From Cystobacterineae bacterium (GTDB taxonomy: Bacteria; Myxococcota; Myxococcia; Myxococcales; Myxococcaceae), in contig WRKR01000005.1 in NCBI GenBank assembly GCA_009782175.1, positions 21,965 through 85,964 on the forward strand: a DNA stretch of 64,000 nucleotides. Direction: 5' to 3'. Shown here piece after piece: positions 1 through 8,918 of the stretch (its first letter is position 1; the number at the start of each line of letters is the position of its first letter). The notes beneath the pieces are model-generated. The model was not told where the DNA came from. It saw only the letters and a program-made list of their open reading frames with translations, and searched no databases. Position numbers and translations under genes: made by a program.

Positions 1-66
1 CTTTGCACAGCCCATGCTGAGTGCCAGTGTCAACATTCCTATGGCATATGCCATTGTTTTATTCAT
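1..66 (-). CDS. Lipoprotein, N-terminal fragment (runs off window)
   Basis: Only the first 22 codons lie in the window. They encode a lysine-bearing start, a hydrophobic stretch and a cysteine at residue 20 (LSMGC), which resembles a lipoprotein signal peptide, although the residues before the Cys are not an ideal lipobox. The start ATG overlaps the TGA stop of the upstream gene as ATGA (63-66), so it is very likely the last visible gene of the pspA operon. The function of the mature protein cannot be judged from this piece. Confidence 0.6.
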   Translation of the reverse strand, partial: MNKTMAYAIGMLTLALSMGCAK

Positions 67-860
67 CGTCTTATACCTGCCTTTTGGGTGTTCCAATGCG
101 TAAGCTCCTCTGAAAATTCCATAAACTGTTCCATTTCCCTAACGGTTTCTTCTGTGGCCACCGTTTGCTGCGTCAAAAGCTCCAGCTGGCGGTTGACGGA
201 CTCAGGGTCCCTTATGCTGACGGCTTGCTCGTTGGTGAGGCGAAGCAAGTCTTCAATGCTGGCCAGTTGGTGGCTCATCCACTCGCGGCTTTCTTCCGCA
301 TATAAAAAGCGGGAAAGCCGCTTCTCTAAAATTTCAGCCCTCCGTTTTTTAATGTCTGCCAAACGAGAGCCTCCTTCTGTTGAAATGTCCTTTGACACTT
401 CCTTCAACTCTTCTTCAATGCTTTTTTTCTCTTCAGGCCTAAAACAATGCCGGTATAAGTTGAGGCCCACCACCAGGCGCAAAAAAGCCATCAGCAAAGC
501 ACTCAAATGCCTCGCGGAGCTCAGCTGCAGTTGTTTGCCCCCAGGCAAACGGGCATAACTCTCAAGCGTCTTGTCTTTTAAAACACGCAAGCACTCATAA
601 TGGCGGCGCTGAGAAACCGAAAGCTCCGCCAACAAACGCGCCTCTTCGCGAGCCAAAGGCGTAGCCTGTGGAGCATGGTGCGCGCGCGCCCACAAAGCCC
701 CGAGGCTGATGCAAAGGGCGCTGCCGGCCATGGCGCCAAGGCCTGAAGCCAGAGGAATGGCCCATGCTCCCACAGGCAGGCCTGTCCACAGGACGGAGAG
801 GCCCGAAAAAACCCCTGCTACCGGAATGGATAGCCATGAAAAGGTAGAAAACTTATTCAC
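63..860 (-). CDS. Two-TM coiled-coil membrane protein of the pspA operon, unknown function
   Basis: This is a 265-residue protein with a GTG start. Two hydrophobic segments (about residues 8-28 and 32-57) form an N-terminal membrane hairpin. The rest is a charged, mainly helical region; the stretch after about residue 140 (EEKKSIEEELKEV and onward) is predicted coiled coil. I do not recognise a named family. It lies 30 bp after the solute-binding protein gene and overlaps the next lipoprotein gene by ATGA. The context suggests an inner-membrane partner in a PspA-linked envelope complex, which is inference. Confidence 0.75.
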   Translation of the reverse strand: MNKFSTFSWLSIPVAGVFSGLSVLWTGLPVGAWAIPLASGLGAMAGSALCISLGALWARAHHAPQATPLAREEARLLAELSVSQRRHYECLRVLKDKTLESYARLPGGKQLQLSSARHLSALLMAFLRLVVGLNLYRHCFRPEEKKSIEEELKEVSKDISTEGGSRLADIKKRRAEILEKRLSRFLYAEESREWMSHQLASIEDLLRLTNEQAVSIRDPESVNRQLELLTQQTVATEETVREMEQFMEFSEELTHWNTQKAGIRR

Positions 861-890
861 ATTGTCTCACATAGGCAAGGGGGGCATAAC

Positions 891-2030
891 TCACTGTAGC
901 TTAGCTAGCCGTTTTAAAGGTGTTAATTCAAGACTTTCTTCTGTGCGGGGTGCCGGTGGCCGCTCATAAAGCTTGGTGGCCAGGGCCATGGTGCTTTGGT
1001 AAAGCTCCGCATAGCCCACGGCTGCGTGTCCTTGCAGTCCAAAAAAAGCGAGGTTTTCCTGCAGGGAGGCCAAGGGCTCTTCTTGCAACAATTGTTCAGG
1101 CTTAAGCAGCTCAGGGTATTTTTTCTTCAAGCCCGCCAGCATGGGTTTGCCATAGCGGCCCATGTTCTGCTCCATTTCAAAAACCCCACGGAGCACACGC
1201 AAAGCCACCTCAGGGTACCTGGCGGCAAAGGCTCCCCTGGCTACCAAGAGGGAGGCCACCAAATGGGGGACTTCCGCTGTAGAGTCCAAAAATTCTCCTT
1301 TGTTTTGAAGGGCCCAGGGAAGCAACTCCCCATATAAACCCACGGCCGCATCGGCTGTGCCCTTGTCCAAAAAAAGGGCCGCCTCCAATGCGGAGTCCAA
1401 AGGAAGCAGGGTTACCTCATTGAGGCTGAGCCCCGCGCGCGAAAGTGTCCACAGCAACAAGTGGTGGCCAGGGCCCCACATTTCCACGGCAATGCGTTTG
1501 TTTCGCAGTTGCGCAGGGTGGTGCAAGCCTTGTGTGCCTACCAATAAGTCCTGCCCCCGGCTCCAGCCCATAAGCATGAGTACGCGTGGGGCTGCAGCCT
1601 TCAAACGGGGGGCTGTCAGCACCAAAGTCGGCATGCTGAGCACGGCCATGTCTATGCCACCCTGCTCCCCCCCCTGGGCCAAGGCTTGGCTCAACTCCGT
1701 GCTGTTGGAAAAAACGCGAATGCGGACTTCCACGCCGAAAGACTGACTCCACAGCCCTTCTTCTTCTGCTGCCCACAACAAAGGCCCTGCAAAACCGCGC
1801 AGGGTTGTGCCTATATAGGTGGGGCGCAAAATGAAAACAGCCCTCTCATGTGCAGGAGCAGCAACGCCTGCCGGAAAGTCCGCGGCATAGAGAACGGGCC
1901 CTTGCGGCTGCGCGCGCTTGTGTAGCCCTAAAGAGGAGAGCAAGGCCAGGCTGAGGGCCAATACAAATAAAAAAGCCAAGGCAAGCCAATGCCCCCTGCT
2001 CAGCTTTTTGGGAGAAGCTTTGGCATTCAA
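891..2030 (-). CDS. Membrane-anchored NMT1/SsuA-like solute-binding protein (orphan)
   Basis: The 379-residue protein has one N-terminal hydrophobic segment (about residues 15-35) without a lipobox, so it is probably an uncleaved anchor. The body resembles type-2 periplasmic binding proteins of the nitrate/sulfonate/thiamine-precursor kind (NMT1/SsuA): a first lobe with the GIDMAVLSMPTLVL segment and a second with NKRIAVEMWGPG. No partner ABC permease or ATPase of the SsuBC/TauBC type is adjacent. The start is a TTG that overlaps the pspA stop as TTGA (2027-2030), so translation is probably coupled. A role as a sensor or scaffold rather than an importer subunit is inferred. Confidence 0.75.
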   Translation of the reverse strand: MNAKASPKKLSRGHWLALAFLFVLALSLALLSSLGLHKRAQPQGPVLYAADFPAGVAAPAHERAVFILRPTYIGTTLRGFAGPLLWAAEEEGLWSQSFGVEVRIRVFSNSTELSQALAQGGEQGGIDMAVLSMPTLVLTAPRLKAAAPRVLMLMGWSRGQDLLVGTQGLHHPAQLRNKRIAVEMWGPGHHLLLWTLSRAGLSLNEVTLLPLDSALEAALFLDKGTADAAVGLYGELLPWALQNKGEFLDSTAEVPHLVASLLVARGAFAARYPEVALRVLRGVFEMEQNMGRYGKPMLAGLKKKYPELLKPEQLLQEEPLASLQENLAFFGLQGHAAVGYAELYQSTMALATKLYERPPAPRTEESLELTPLKRLAKLQ

Positions 2031-2770
2031 CTTTTCAAGTTAACCTTTTTGCCAAGGGTTTTTTCAGGTGCCGGTGAAACCTCCTCTGGAGGGGAAGCCT
2101 CCATTAGCCCCATTTCCAATTTCATTTGTTTGACCAAGTCCATGGCCTGCATTTTTTCAACCTCTTCTTCAAGGTTGACGGAAGGGGTGTCGATGGATTC
2201 CAAAGCCATGGCCATGCGCGCTTCATTTAAGGCCGCCTGCTCATTAACCTTGCGCACCATTTCGTCATGGGTCGCATCCACGCCTGTCACTTTGAAGGAT
2301 TCCAGGGCATCTGCCACTTTCGCCTGCCACTGCGCGCGTTGCGCATCCCTTATGGCGGACATGGCTTCCTGCGTTTTGCGCTCTTTTTCGCGCATAAACG
2401 CCTTTTTCACCGTCAGGGCCTTCTCATAGGCCTCTGTGGCCAACACCAGCTGGGCTTCCACTTGGGCCAGGGCCGCTTTCTCCGTTTGCAGCCGCTGCGC
2501 ATATTGGGCGGCCACCTCATCCTTGCCCAGCTGAATGGCTGCTTTTATTTTGGCCGTCAACTCGCGGATTTGGGCCGCGTGCTTGTCCCTCTCTTTCTGC
2601 AACAGGGACATGTTGGCGCGTACCATGGCCACTTGCTCATTCATCCTCGGCACCTGGTCGTTTAAGTCCCTGATGTTCTGCTCTAAAATAAGCTCCGGGT
2701 TTTCTATGTTGCTGACAGCAGCACCCAAAAAACTGCGCACCGCTCTGACAAGTCGCTTCCACATATGCAT
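2027..2770 (-). CDS. pspA: PspA/IM30 family envelope-stress protein
   Basis: The protein (about 247 residues) has the PspA layout: a short amphipathic N-terminus (MWKRLVRAVRSFLGAAVSNI), then PELILEQNIRDL and long coiled-coil helices, with a proline-rich acidic C-terminus. PspA/IM30 proteins bind and stabilise damaged inner membrane as ESCRT-III-like polymers. Two in-frame ATGs (2770 and 2764) follow GGAG motifs; either may be used. It heads a four-gene operon (PspA, binding protein, coiled-coil membrane protein, lipoprotein). No pspF, pspB or pspC is visible, so the regulation differs from the enterobacterial system. Confidence 0.9.
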   Translation of the reverse strand: MHMWKRLVRAVRSFLGAAVSNIENPELILEQNIRDLNDQVPRMNEQVAMVRANMSLLQKERDKHAAQIRELTAKIKAAIQLGKDEVAAQYAQRLQTEKAALAQVEAQLVLATEAYEKALTVKKAFMREKERKTQEAMSAIRDAQRAQWQAKVADALESFKVTGVDATHDEMVRKVNEQAALNEARMAMALESIDTPSVNLEEEVEKMQAMDLVKQMKLEMGLMEASPPEEVSPAPEKTLGKKVNLKS

Positions 2771-3030
2771 CTCCACTCCAGTGGCTTTGTTTTGGCTTAT
2801 TTCCCCAAGGCATGCCACCTCTTTGTTTTTCTGCCCACCTGGGGAAAACCACGGTTGGCCCCCACTATAAACCTAAAGTTTTGCGGTTTCCTTCCTCTCT
2901 TTCACCTTTCGCCTGCAGGCAGGGGCTTTGCAGAGTACCAATATATTTGTTTTGTTGGGTTTTGAGAAAAACACCCCCTTCAAAGCCCTGTAGGGTTGTG
3001 GCGTGGGGGTTGGCTCAACCCTCATCCGCT

Positions 3031-4233
3031 CTATGCTTTGGGGGGGGCACCAAATACGTTTCGCTCATCCAAAAAAATACGGGTGGAGGTTTTTTGAAAT
3101 ACCACGGCCAACAGCACCGTAACAGCCAAAGTCAGGGCTGCGGGCCCATATTCCACGTTTCCAAAAACACAGGCTTTGGCCAAGAGGGCCAAGTTGACGA
3201 GAGGCATCCACGCCAAAGGCCAGGAAAGCTCCATGCCGGGAAAAACCACCACCAGGCTGGCCATGAGGGAGGCCAAAGCGGCCAGGGAGGTGGTGGTTTG
3301 GCTGGCTTTGAGTGTGCGCGCCACGCTTGCCAGGGCAATGCAAATGCTGCTGGCCAAAAAAGCGGCCGGCACAAAGCACACACACAAAAAGGCCAGCTGC
3401 CCCCATTGGAAATGTAGATGTTGTAGCTCCAGGCCCCACTCTTTTTCTGGCAACACCCAGGTGGCAACCAGGAAAAGCCCTATAAAAACAGCCAGGTTTA
3501 AAAAGGCTGAAAACAAGGCCGAGGCGCTGATAATGGCTTGCTTGGCGCGCAGCACTTGCTTGGGCTTGAGCGGTGCGGAGAGCAAAGTTTCGAGTGTCCC
3601 GCGCTCTTTTTCTCCTGTCACCAAATCCGTCGCCAAGTTGGCGGAGCTCATAAAGAGTGTGTTGACAATGCAAAAACCTATAAGCACCGCCAACATTTCC
3701 AGCCAGGGGCTTTGCTGGGTTACATCCACCTCTTCTATTACCATGGGTTTGGCAAAGGCCTTGGAGAGCTCCATCTTCTCAAAGCGTTTTTCCAGGCGCT
3801 CCTGGTTTAAGGCTTCCAGGGCTTTATGCAAGCGCTCTTTCACCTCTTTGGAGCGCTCTTGTTGTCTGGAATAATACAGGCGCAACTTCACAGAGTGTTG
3901 CATGTCGCTCTCTTCAAAATGCCCTTCGGCTTCGACGAAGGCCCAGAGCTTTTTCTGGGTTATGTGCTCCAGCGCCTCTTCGCGCGCCTTCACCTCCAGA
4001 GGCGTATGCTGAAGCTGCCCTTGGAGCACATCCACCATGGAGCGGTTTGCAACGCTGGCCGGCAACACCTCATGGGCCAGGCTCTGCTTGGCCCACCACG
4101 TGCCATAGAGGATGCCACCAAAGGCCAGCGGCATGGCCAACACCGGCATCACCAAGGTGAAAAAAACAGCTCGCTTGTCGCGCAAAAACTCACGCAACTC
4201 TTTTTTAAACAGCACCCACGTCGCGCCTCTCAT
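3031..4233 (-). CDS. ABC-2 type exporter permease (NatB-like)
   Basis: A 400-residue permease of the NatB/ABC-2 family. There is one TM segment near the N-terminus (about residues 22-45), a large extracytoplasmic helical region, and five to six further TM segments from about residue 175 to 390. The family's conserved TGEKERGTLETLL loop is present before the third TM. The ATG overlaps the ATPase gene stop as ATGA, so the two form a transporter pair. NatAB homologues export sodium or drugs; the substrate here cannot be told from sequence. Confidence 0.85.
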   Translation of the reverse strand: MRGATWVLFKKELREFLRDKRAVFFTLVMPVLAMPLAFGGILYGTWWAKQSLAHEVLPASVANRSMVDVLQGQLQHTPLEVKAREEALEHITQKKLWAFVEAEGHFEESDMQHSVKLRLYYSRQQERSKEVKERLHKALEALNQERLEKRFEKMELSKAFAKPMVIEEVDVTQQSPWLEMLAVLIGFCIVNTLFMSSANLATDLVTGEKERGTLETLLSAPLKPKQVLRAKQAIISASALFSAFLNLAVFIGLFLVATWVLPEKEWGLELQHLHFQWGQLAFLCVCFVPAAFLASSICIALASVARTLKASQTTTSLAALASLMASLVVVFPGMELSWPLAWMPLVNLALLAKACVFGNVEYGPAALTLAVTVLLAVVFQKTSTRIFLDERNVFGAPPKA

Positions 4234-4982
4234 AACTCCCCTTGGGCAAAATGCAGAAAAAGGTCGATCAGCCGAAGTTTGCCGCTTTGCTGTTTTAACG
4301 CTTCCAGGGTGCCCTGGGTCGCCATGCGGCCCTTGCGAAGGAATAAAACCCTGTCACACAAATATTCTATCTCTTCCATGCGGTGTGTGGAAAACACCAC
4401 GGCCCTCCCGCGGGCTTTGGCTTTTTGCACCAGTTGGACAATGTCATGGGAGGCCATCGGATCCAAAGTGGCCGTGGGCTCATCCAAAACATAGAGGCTG
4501 GGGTCGGCAACCAGCGCGCGTGCGACGGAGACGCGCTGGCGCATGCCTGAAGAGAGTTGGCCGCAGCGCTTGTCCAAAAAAGCATGCAAATGCATTTCCT
4601 CAGCCAGGCTGTTAATGCGGTTGGAGAGGGCAAGGCCACTGAGGCCATAAAGCTCTCCAAAAATGTGCAAAATGTCTCTGGGGCTCAGCTTCTCATAGAG
4701 GCGTGTATTGCCCGTTAAAAACCCCACCTGACGGCGCGCCTTCAGCGAAGGCTCCAACACGTCCATGCCCTCTATAAGGGTTTGCCCGGCCGTTGGCCGC
4801 ATCAGCCCGGAAAGCATACGCAACAAGGTTGTTTTGCCGGAGCCGTTGGCCCCCAATATGCCCAATACCTCACCCGCATATAAGCGGAAGCTGACGCCCT
4901 CCACGGCCACTTCTGCACCAAAATGCTTTGTCAGCCCCACAGCTTCCACAACAGCATGCTGGGGGTCGGCCGTTTTATTCAA
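4230..4982 (-). CDS. ABC transporter ATP-binding protein (NatA-like)
   Basis: The 250-residue ATPase carries Walker A GANGSGKT (44-51), signature LSSGMRQ (143-149) and Walker B LYVLDEP (163-169). It energises the adjacent NatB-like permease. The start is TTG, preceded by a strong GGAGG five bases upstream, and no better ATG exists in frame. It is the first gene of its transcript, divergent from the NHL-repeat gene across a 419-bp gap. Confidence 0.9.
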   Translation of the reverse strand: MNKTADPQHAVVEAVGLTKHFGAEVAVEGVSFRLYAGEVLGILGANGSGKTTLLRMLSGLMRPTAGQTLIEGMDVLEPSLKARRQVGFLTGNTRLYEKLSPRDILHIFGELYGLSGLALSNRINSLAEEMHLHAFLDKRCGQLSSGMRQRVSVARALVADPSLYVLDEPTATLDPMASHDIVQLVQKAKARGRAVVFSTHRMEEIEYLCDRVLFLRKGRMATQGTLEALKQQSGKLRLIDLFLHFAQGEL

Positions 4983-5401
4983 TATACCTCCCTGGCCTTA
5001 TGGCGACCTCATGAGACACTGCCCCCTCCTCGCGTTGTTGTACATGGCCATGGGCATAGCCTTGTCAGCCCCATTTGGCACCCTGAAGTTGTGAAAGTTT
5101 CCACCCGGCCCTCTAAACCCCAAAAACCAAGCCTTAAAGCCCTCCAGGCGGTTTTGGGGGTTGCGTTTTTCGGTTGCGTTTTCCGCAGACAGAAAAGCCG
5201 GGAAGGCGGCAAAACCCCCTCCTCTTTTCTGTGTGTCGGTTTGATTGGTCTATATACGCGACTGTTGGTTTTTATTGTGAGAAGGGGTGAAACATTTTTG
5301 GAGAAAGAGCGACATTGTTTAAGTTAGGCTTGTTGAAGTGAGCGGGCATATGGCCAAAGCCTGAAGGGGCTTTAGAGGGGTTATAGGACGTTGAGGCAAC
5401 C
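4983..5401. other. Divergent intergenic region, natA-like / NHL gene
   Basis: This 419-bp gap must hold promoters for both divergent genes, but I see no clear operator. It contains a 13-bp tandem duplication (ggttgcgttttt-type unit, 5159-5171 and 5172-5184). The open frames inside it have no good ribosome binding sites and no recognisable protein features. Confidence 0.5.
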
Positions 5402-6547
5402 ATGGATGCACTTTTGAGAAGAAGAGACATATTTTCCCTGAGGCGGTTTCATTTTTCATTCCCTCCGCGTTTTCTGGCGTTGGTTTTGCTCTCTGGGTGC
5501 TTTGTGGCCTGGGATGAAACCATTTATGCCGACGAGGCGGTGAGTGTCAGCACCTTTGCTGGGGGCACGCGAGGCCACGCGGATGAGCTTGGAGCGGCTG
5601 CGCGGTTTTATTATCCTGAGGGGCTGGCCATGGACGCGGCGGGCAACCTCTATGTGGCCGACAATGGGAATGAGCGCATTCGAAAAATTTCACCTGAAGG
5701 AGAAGTCAGCACCCTGGCCGGCACAGGTGCCTCAGGCCTGGTCAGCGGACCTGGAAATGTTGCACAGTTTAGCTCTCCCAAGGGGCTGGCCTTGGATGCG
5801 GCGGGCAACCTCTATGTGGCCGACAGCAACAACCACCGTATACGCAAAATTTCACCGGAGGGAGCTGTCAGCAATTTTGCCGGGGGTGGCATAACCGGCC
5901 CCTTAGGCGGAGGTTTTGTCAACGGCCAGGGGGCTGAGGCGCGGTTTTATTACCCTGAGGGGCTGGCCATAGATGCGGCGGGCAACCTCTATGTGGCCGA
6001 CACGGACAACCACCGTATACGCAAAATTTCGCCACAGGGAGTGGTCAGCACCTTCGCCGGTGGGGGTTTAAGTGGCTCCATAGGGGGAGGCTTTGCCAAC
6101 GGCCAGGGGACGGAGGCACGCTTCCGTTATCCGCAGGGCCTCGCCATAGACGCGGAGGGAAACCTCTATGTGGCCGACAGCGGCAACCACCGCATACGCA
6201 AAATTTCACCTGAAGGCGAAGTGGCCAGCTTTGCCGGAAATGGCATGCCCGGCTATGCCGATGGCCCCGGACACACTGCACATTTCCATTCTCCCCGGGG
6301 CCTTGTCCTGGACACAGCAGGAAACCTCTATGTGGCCGACAGCTGGCACAACCGCATCCGCAAAATTTCACCCGGCAGAGAAGTCAGCACCCTTGCCGGG
6401 GAGCGCATTTCCGGCGGCTATGCCAATGGCCCCGGACATAGGGCGCTCTTTAGCTCCCCCCGCGGCATGGCCATCAACGCAGAAGGCAACCTCTATGTGG
6501 CCGACAGCAACAACCACCGTATACGCAAAATTGTTTTTGAAAAATAG
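5402..6547 (+). CDS. NHL-repeat lipoprotein
   Basis: The 381-residue protein starts with a basic N-terminus and hydrophobic stretch ending in a lipobox LLSGC near residue 33, so it is probably a lipoprotein. The mature part is almost entirely six NHL repeats, each with a GNLYVADxxNxRIRKISP core, predicted to form one six-bladed beta-propeller. NHL propellers bind proteins, ligands or act as enzymes scaffolds; no catalytic signature is seen. The repeats are close to identical at the DNA level, which suggests recent expansion or gene conversion among blades. Confidence 0.85.
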   Translation: MDALLRRRDIFSLRRFHFSFPPRFLALVLLSGCFVAWDETIYADEAVSVSTFAGGTRGHADELGAAARFYYPEGLAMDAAGNLYVADNGNERIRKISPEGEVSTLAGTGASGLVSGPGNVAQFSSPKGLALDAAGNLYVADSNNHRIRKISPEGAVSNFAGGGITGPLGGGFVNGQGAEARFYYPEGLAIDAAGNLYVADTDNHRIRKISPQGVVSTFAGGGLSGSIGGGFANGQGTEARFRYPQGLAIDAEGNLYVADSGNHRIRKISPEGEVASFAGNGMPGYADGPGHTAHFHSPRGLVLDTAGNLYVADSWHNRIRKISPGREVSTLAGERISGGYANGPGHRALFSSPRGMAINAEGNLYVADSNNHRIRKIVFEK

Positions 6548-6849
6548 GCTTTGCCCAAAATAGGCTTTGCCAAAACAAACTGCCCAAACAAACAGAAACC
6601 CTCTTTGCGCCTTCACCTTTGGAAAAGCTGCGCTCCTGCTTCTCTGAAAAGGCAAACATGCCAAGGCAACAGACCAGAGGGTGTTGTCTCTGGCTTTTAA
6701 CCACGCAAAAACAATGATGATTTTGGGGTGCAGCTGTGTTGAAAAAATCCAATAAAATTCAATATATATCTGTTTTCGAGGGGGCCGGACCTCTTGGAAA
6801 CTCAGCACAAACCCATGCTATGTTAAACTTTATGACAAGAAAGACTCCC
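6548..6849. other. Intergenic region with tandem duplication
   Basis: A 16-bp unit containing aaaataggctttgcc is repeated directly after the NHL stop codon (6541-6555 and 6557-6571), the first copy containing the stop. A hairpin with weak terminator features is at 6674-6698. The remaining sequence before the next gene is AT-rich and probably holds its promoter. Confidence 0.5.
6674..6698 (+). terminator. Possible weak intrinsic terminator
   Basis: A 6-bp stem CCAGAG/CTCTGG with an 8-base loop is followed by CTTTT. It lies 127 bp after the NHL gene stop and could end its transcript. The stem is short and the T tract brief. Confidence 0.35.
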
Positions 6850-8694
6850 ATGTGTTTTGAAAAAACAAAACGCTCTATTCTCCCCTTTTCCTTTTTTCTG
6901 TTGGCGTTGGCACTGAGCACCGTGGGTTATGGTTGCAAGAAAGACAATGGGCAGATGCAAAGCCTCTCATTGAAGGGTGTGGTGCGCGACAGCAGCGGCA
7001 TGCCGCTGAGTGGTGTGCAGGTGACAACGGGCTCGCTGAATGTAACAACGGCTGCTAACGGGAGTTTTGAGTTTAGCCAGGCCAGGGTTGTTAACGAGCG
7101 TGCGGTGGTTTTGTTTGAAAAAGAGGGCTATTTCAAACTGACGCGCTCCAACTTTAAAGCCAATGAAATATATATGGAGGCCATGTTGCATGCAAAAGGC
7201 AACTCCCACACCAGCTTACAAACCACATTCCACACCTCGGAGGCGAAGGACTTGCTTGTCCCCGCCGGCATGAAGGTGGCCTTGTCTGCCTCGTCTATCA
7301 TGCGCGCCGACGGCTCAGCCTATAACGGCGAGGTGAAAGTGGACATGCTGTATTTGGACCCCAACCATGGGTATTTCGCCGATATCATGCCGGGTGGCGA
7401 TTTGGCTGCCCTAAGCGCTGATGAGAGCGAGGTGCAGCTCATCTCCTATGGGATGACGGATGTACAGTTTGCGGACAATGCGGGCAACCCCCTGCAATTG
7501 AAAAACAACTCCCCTGCGGAGATGACTTTCCCCATTCCCCAAGGCATGGAAGACAATCCACCACCCCGCATTCCGCTCTGGTCCTTCGATGAGGAGCAGG
7601 GCATTTGGCTGGAGGATGGAGAGGCCACGCTGCAAGGCGAGGTTTATGTGGGCCCGGCAAGGCATTTTTCCTGGAAAAATTTAGACCTTCCAGCAGGACG
7701 CGTCACCATAAAAGGCAAAGTGAGCGACTGCGCAAACAACCCCGTGCCTTTTTTAAAAGTGAGGGCATGGCAAAACGCCGCTTCAACGGGCAACAACGGG
7801 GATTATGTTATTTTTGTCCCAGCATATACGGACATAACCGTCAAAGCCGATGTGCAGGGCGGAACTTCCAGAGAGGTGCCCGGACAAGCACCAGGTGCTG
7901 TTGTGGAAGGACAAGACTTGAGCGTGCCCTGCGGCATAGGCAGCGGCGGCGGCATTCTCGGAACACTCAGCGACACCGACAAAGGCTCTGTCAAACAGCT
8001 GACTTCCACAGGGGTACTTCAAGTTATTAGTTTTGATAACAACAGGCAACGCCTTCGCTTTGATAGCTTTCCCGAAATAGAAGGGCAAGGGGGACCCAAC
8101 CACCAAATAACGCTTGCGGACCATTCCCGGGACGTTTGCTCCATATATGACTATAGCAAGGGTGAATGGGGCGAAGAGCTCTCTTTTGAAGCGTTGAAAG
8201 AGATGGAGTCAGAAATATTTGGAGGTTCAAGCCCTGCAGAGGTTTTGAGAATTCAGTTGGAAGAGATGAAAAGACAGCTGGCAGAGGGGAATGTACCCGA
8301 AGAGATGAGAGCTTCTTATGAAACTGTTATAGCTCAACTGGAAGCTTCCCTAGAAAATCTGGATGCTTCGTTGGGGGACAATTGGTCACCCTCTCAAATT
8401 CTTCAGGGTTTTTGGTTGAATGCGGATACTTATAAAGTCAACGAAGCGAAGTTGCTCTCCGAAGGTTTCAAAAAGCTCCCTGATGTGGTTATTAATGGTT
8501 ATTTGTGCAAAATGTATTCCGGGACCGTGAGGGGCTGCGAGCATACCTATGCTTCCTGGAACGGATTGATGATGTTGTTTGAGGACTCCTGCAAGGACGG
8601 AAAACTGGTGGGGCAGGCGGCGACGCTCGAGGTTCCACCCCGTGCATTTGAGCAGACCACCTTGCGCGTAGACTGGTTGGCAGATGAAGCATAG
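6850..8694 (+). CDS. Lipoprotein with carboxypeptidase-regulatory-like domain
   Basis: I place the start at the ATG at 6850, giving 614 residues with a signal peptide (KTKRSILPFSFFLLALAL) and a lipobox-like VGYGC followed by KKDNG; 6832 is an alternative start. The first mature domain (LKGVVRDSSGMPLSGVQVTT) matches the carboxypeptidase regulatory-like fold, a seven-stranded beta sandwich common in secreted proteins; a second copy may start at the segment VTIKGKVSDCANNPVPFLKVRA. The remaining regions are unassigned, with a helical stretch near residue 470-520. Probably surface or periplasmic; function unknown. Confidence 0.8.
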   Translation: MCFEKTKRSILPFSFFLLALALSTVGYGCKKDNGQMQSLSLKGVVRDSSGMPLSGVQVTTGSLNVTTAANGSFEFSQARVVNERAVVLFEKEGYFKLTRSNFKANEIYMEAMLHAKGNSHTSLQTTFHTSEAKDLLVPAGMKVALSASSIMRADGSAYNGEVKVDMLYLDPNHGYFADIMPGGDLAALSADESEVQLISYGMTDVQFADNAGNPLQLKNNSPAEMTFPIPQGMEDNPPPRIPLWSFDEEQGIWLEDGEATLQGEVYVGPARHFSWKNLDLPAGRVTIKGKVSDCANNPVPFLKVRAWQNAASTGNNGDYVIFVPAYTDITVKADVQGGTSREVPGQAPGAVVEGQDLSVPCGIGSGGGILGTLSDTDKGSVKQLTSTGVLQVISFDNNRQRLRFDSFPEIEGQGGPNHQITLADHSRDVCSIYDYSKGEWGEELSFEALKEMESEIFGGSSPAEVLRIQLEEMKRQLAEGNVPEEMRASYETVIAQLEASLENLDASLGDNWSPSQILQGFWLNADTYKVNEAKLLSEGFKKLPDVVINGYLCKMYSGTVRGCEHTYASWNGLMMLFEDSCKDGKLVGQAATLEVPPRAFEQTTLRVDWLADEA

Positions 8695-8704
8695 CCCATC
8701 TGCG

Positions 8705-8725
8705 GGCGGCCTCAGGGCCGCCTTT
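8705..8725 (+). terminator. Intrinsic terminator-like hairpin
   Basis: GGCGGCC and GGCCGCC pair across a TCAG loop directly after the lipoprotein gene stop, followed by only three Ts. The strong GC stem and its position favour a terminator. Confidence 0.55.
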
Positions 8726-8918
8726 GCAGCTTGGAGCGCTTTTATGTTGACTTAAGTTGGGTGCAATTTTGGTTTCCCCCCTCCGGGGGGGGGGAAAACA
8801 AAACAAAAAGCGAAAAACCCCTTCGCCAAAGGCGGGACGGAGCGAAGCGGAGTCAGGCGAGCTTTAGCGAGCCTCCATTCCCCCCCCCGAAGGGGGTGAA
8901 TATGCTAGGGCCTTGCCC

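Noticed and set aside
3000..3030. Terminator downstream of the NatB-like gene
   Set aside because: C and G runs at 2970-3010 do not pair in the right orientation to form a stem.
8760..8900. Structured RNA or mobile element in the G/C-run gap before the metallophosphoesterase
   Set aside because: Only homopolymer-like runs and weak hairpins are visible, with no matching copy except vague similarity to the right edge of the window.
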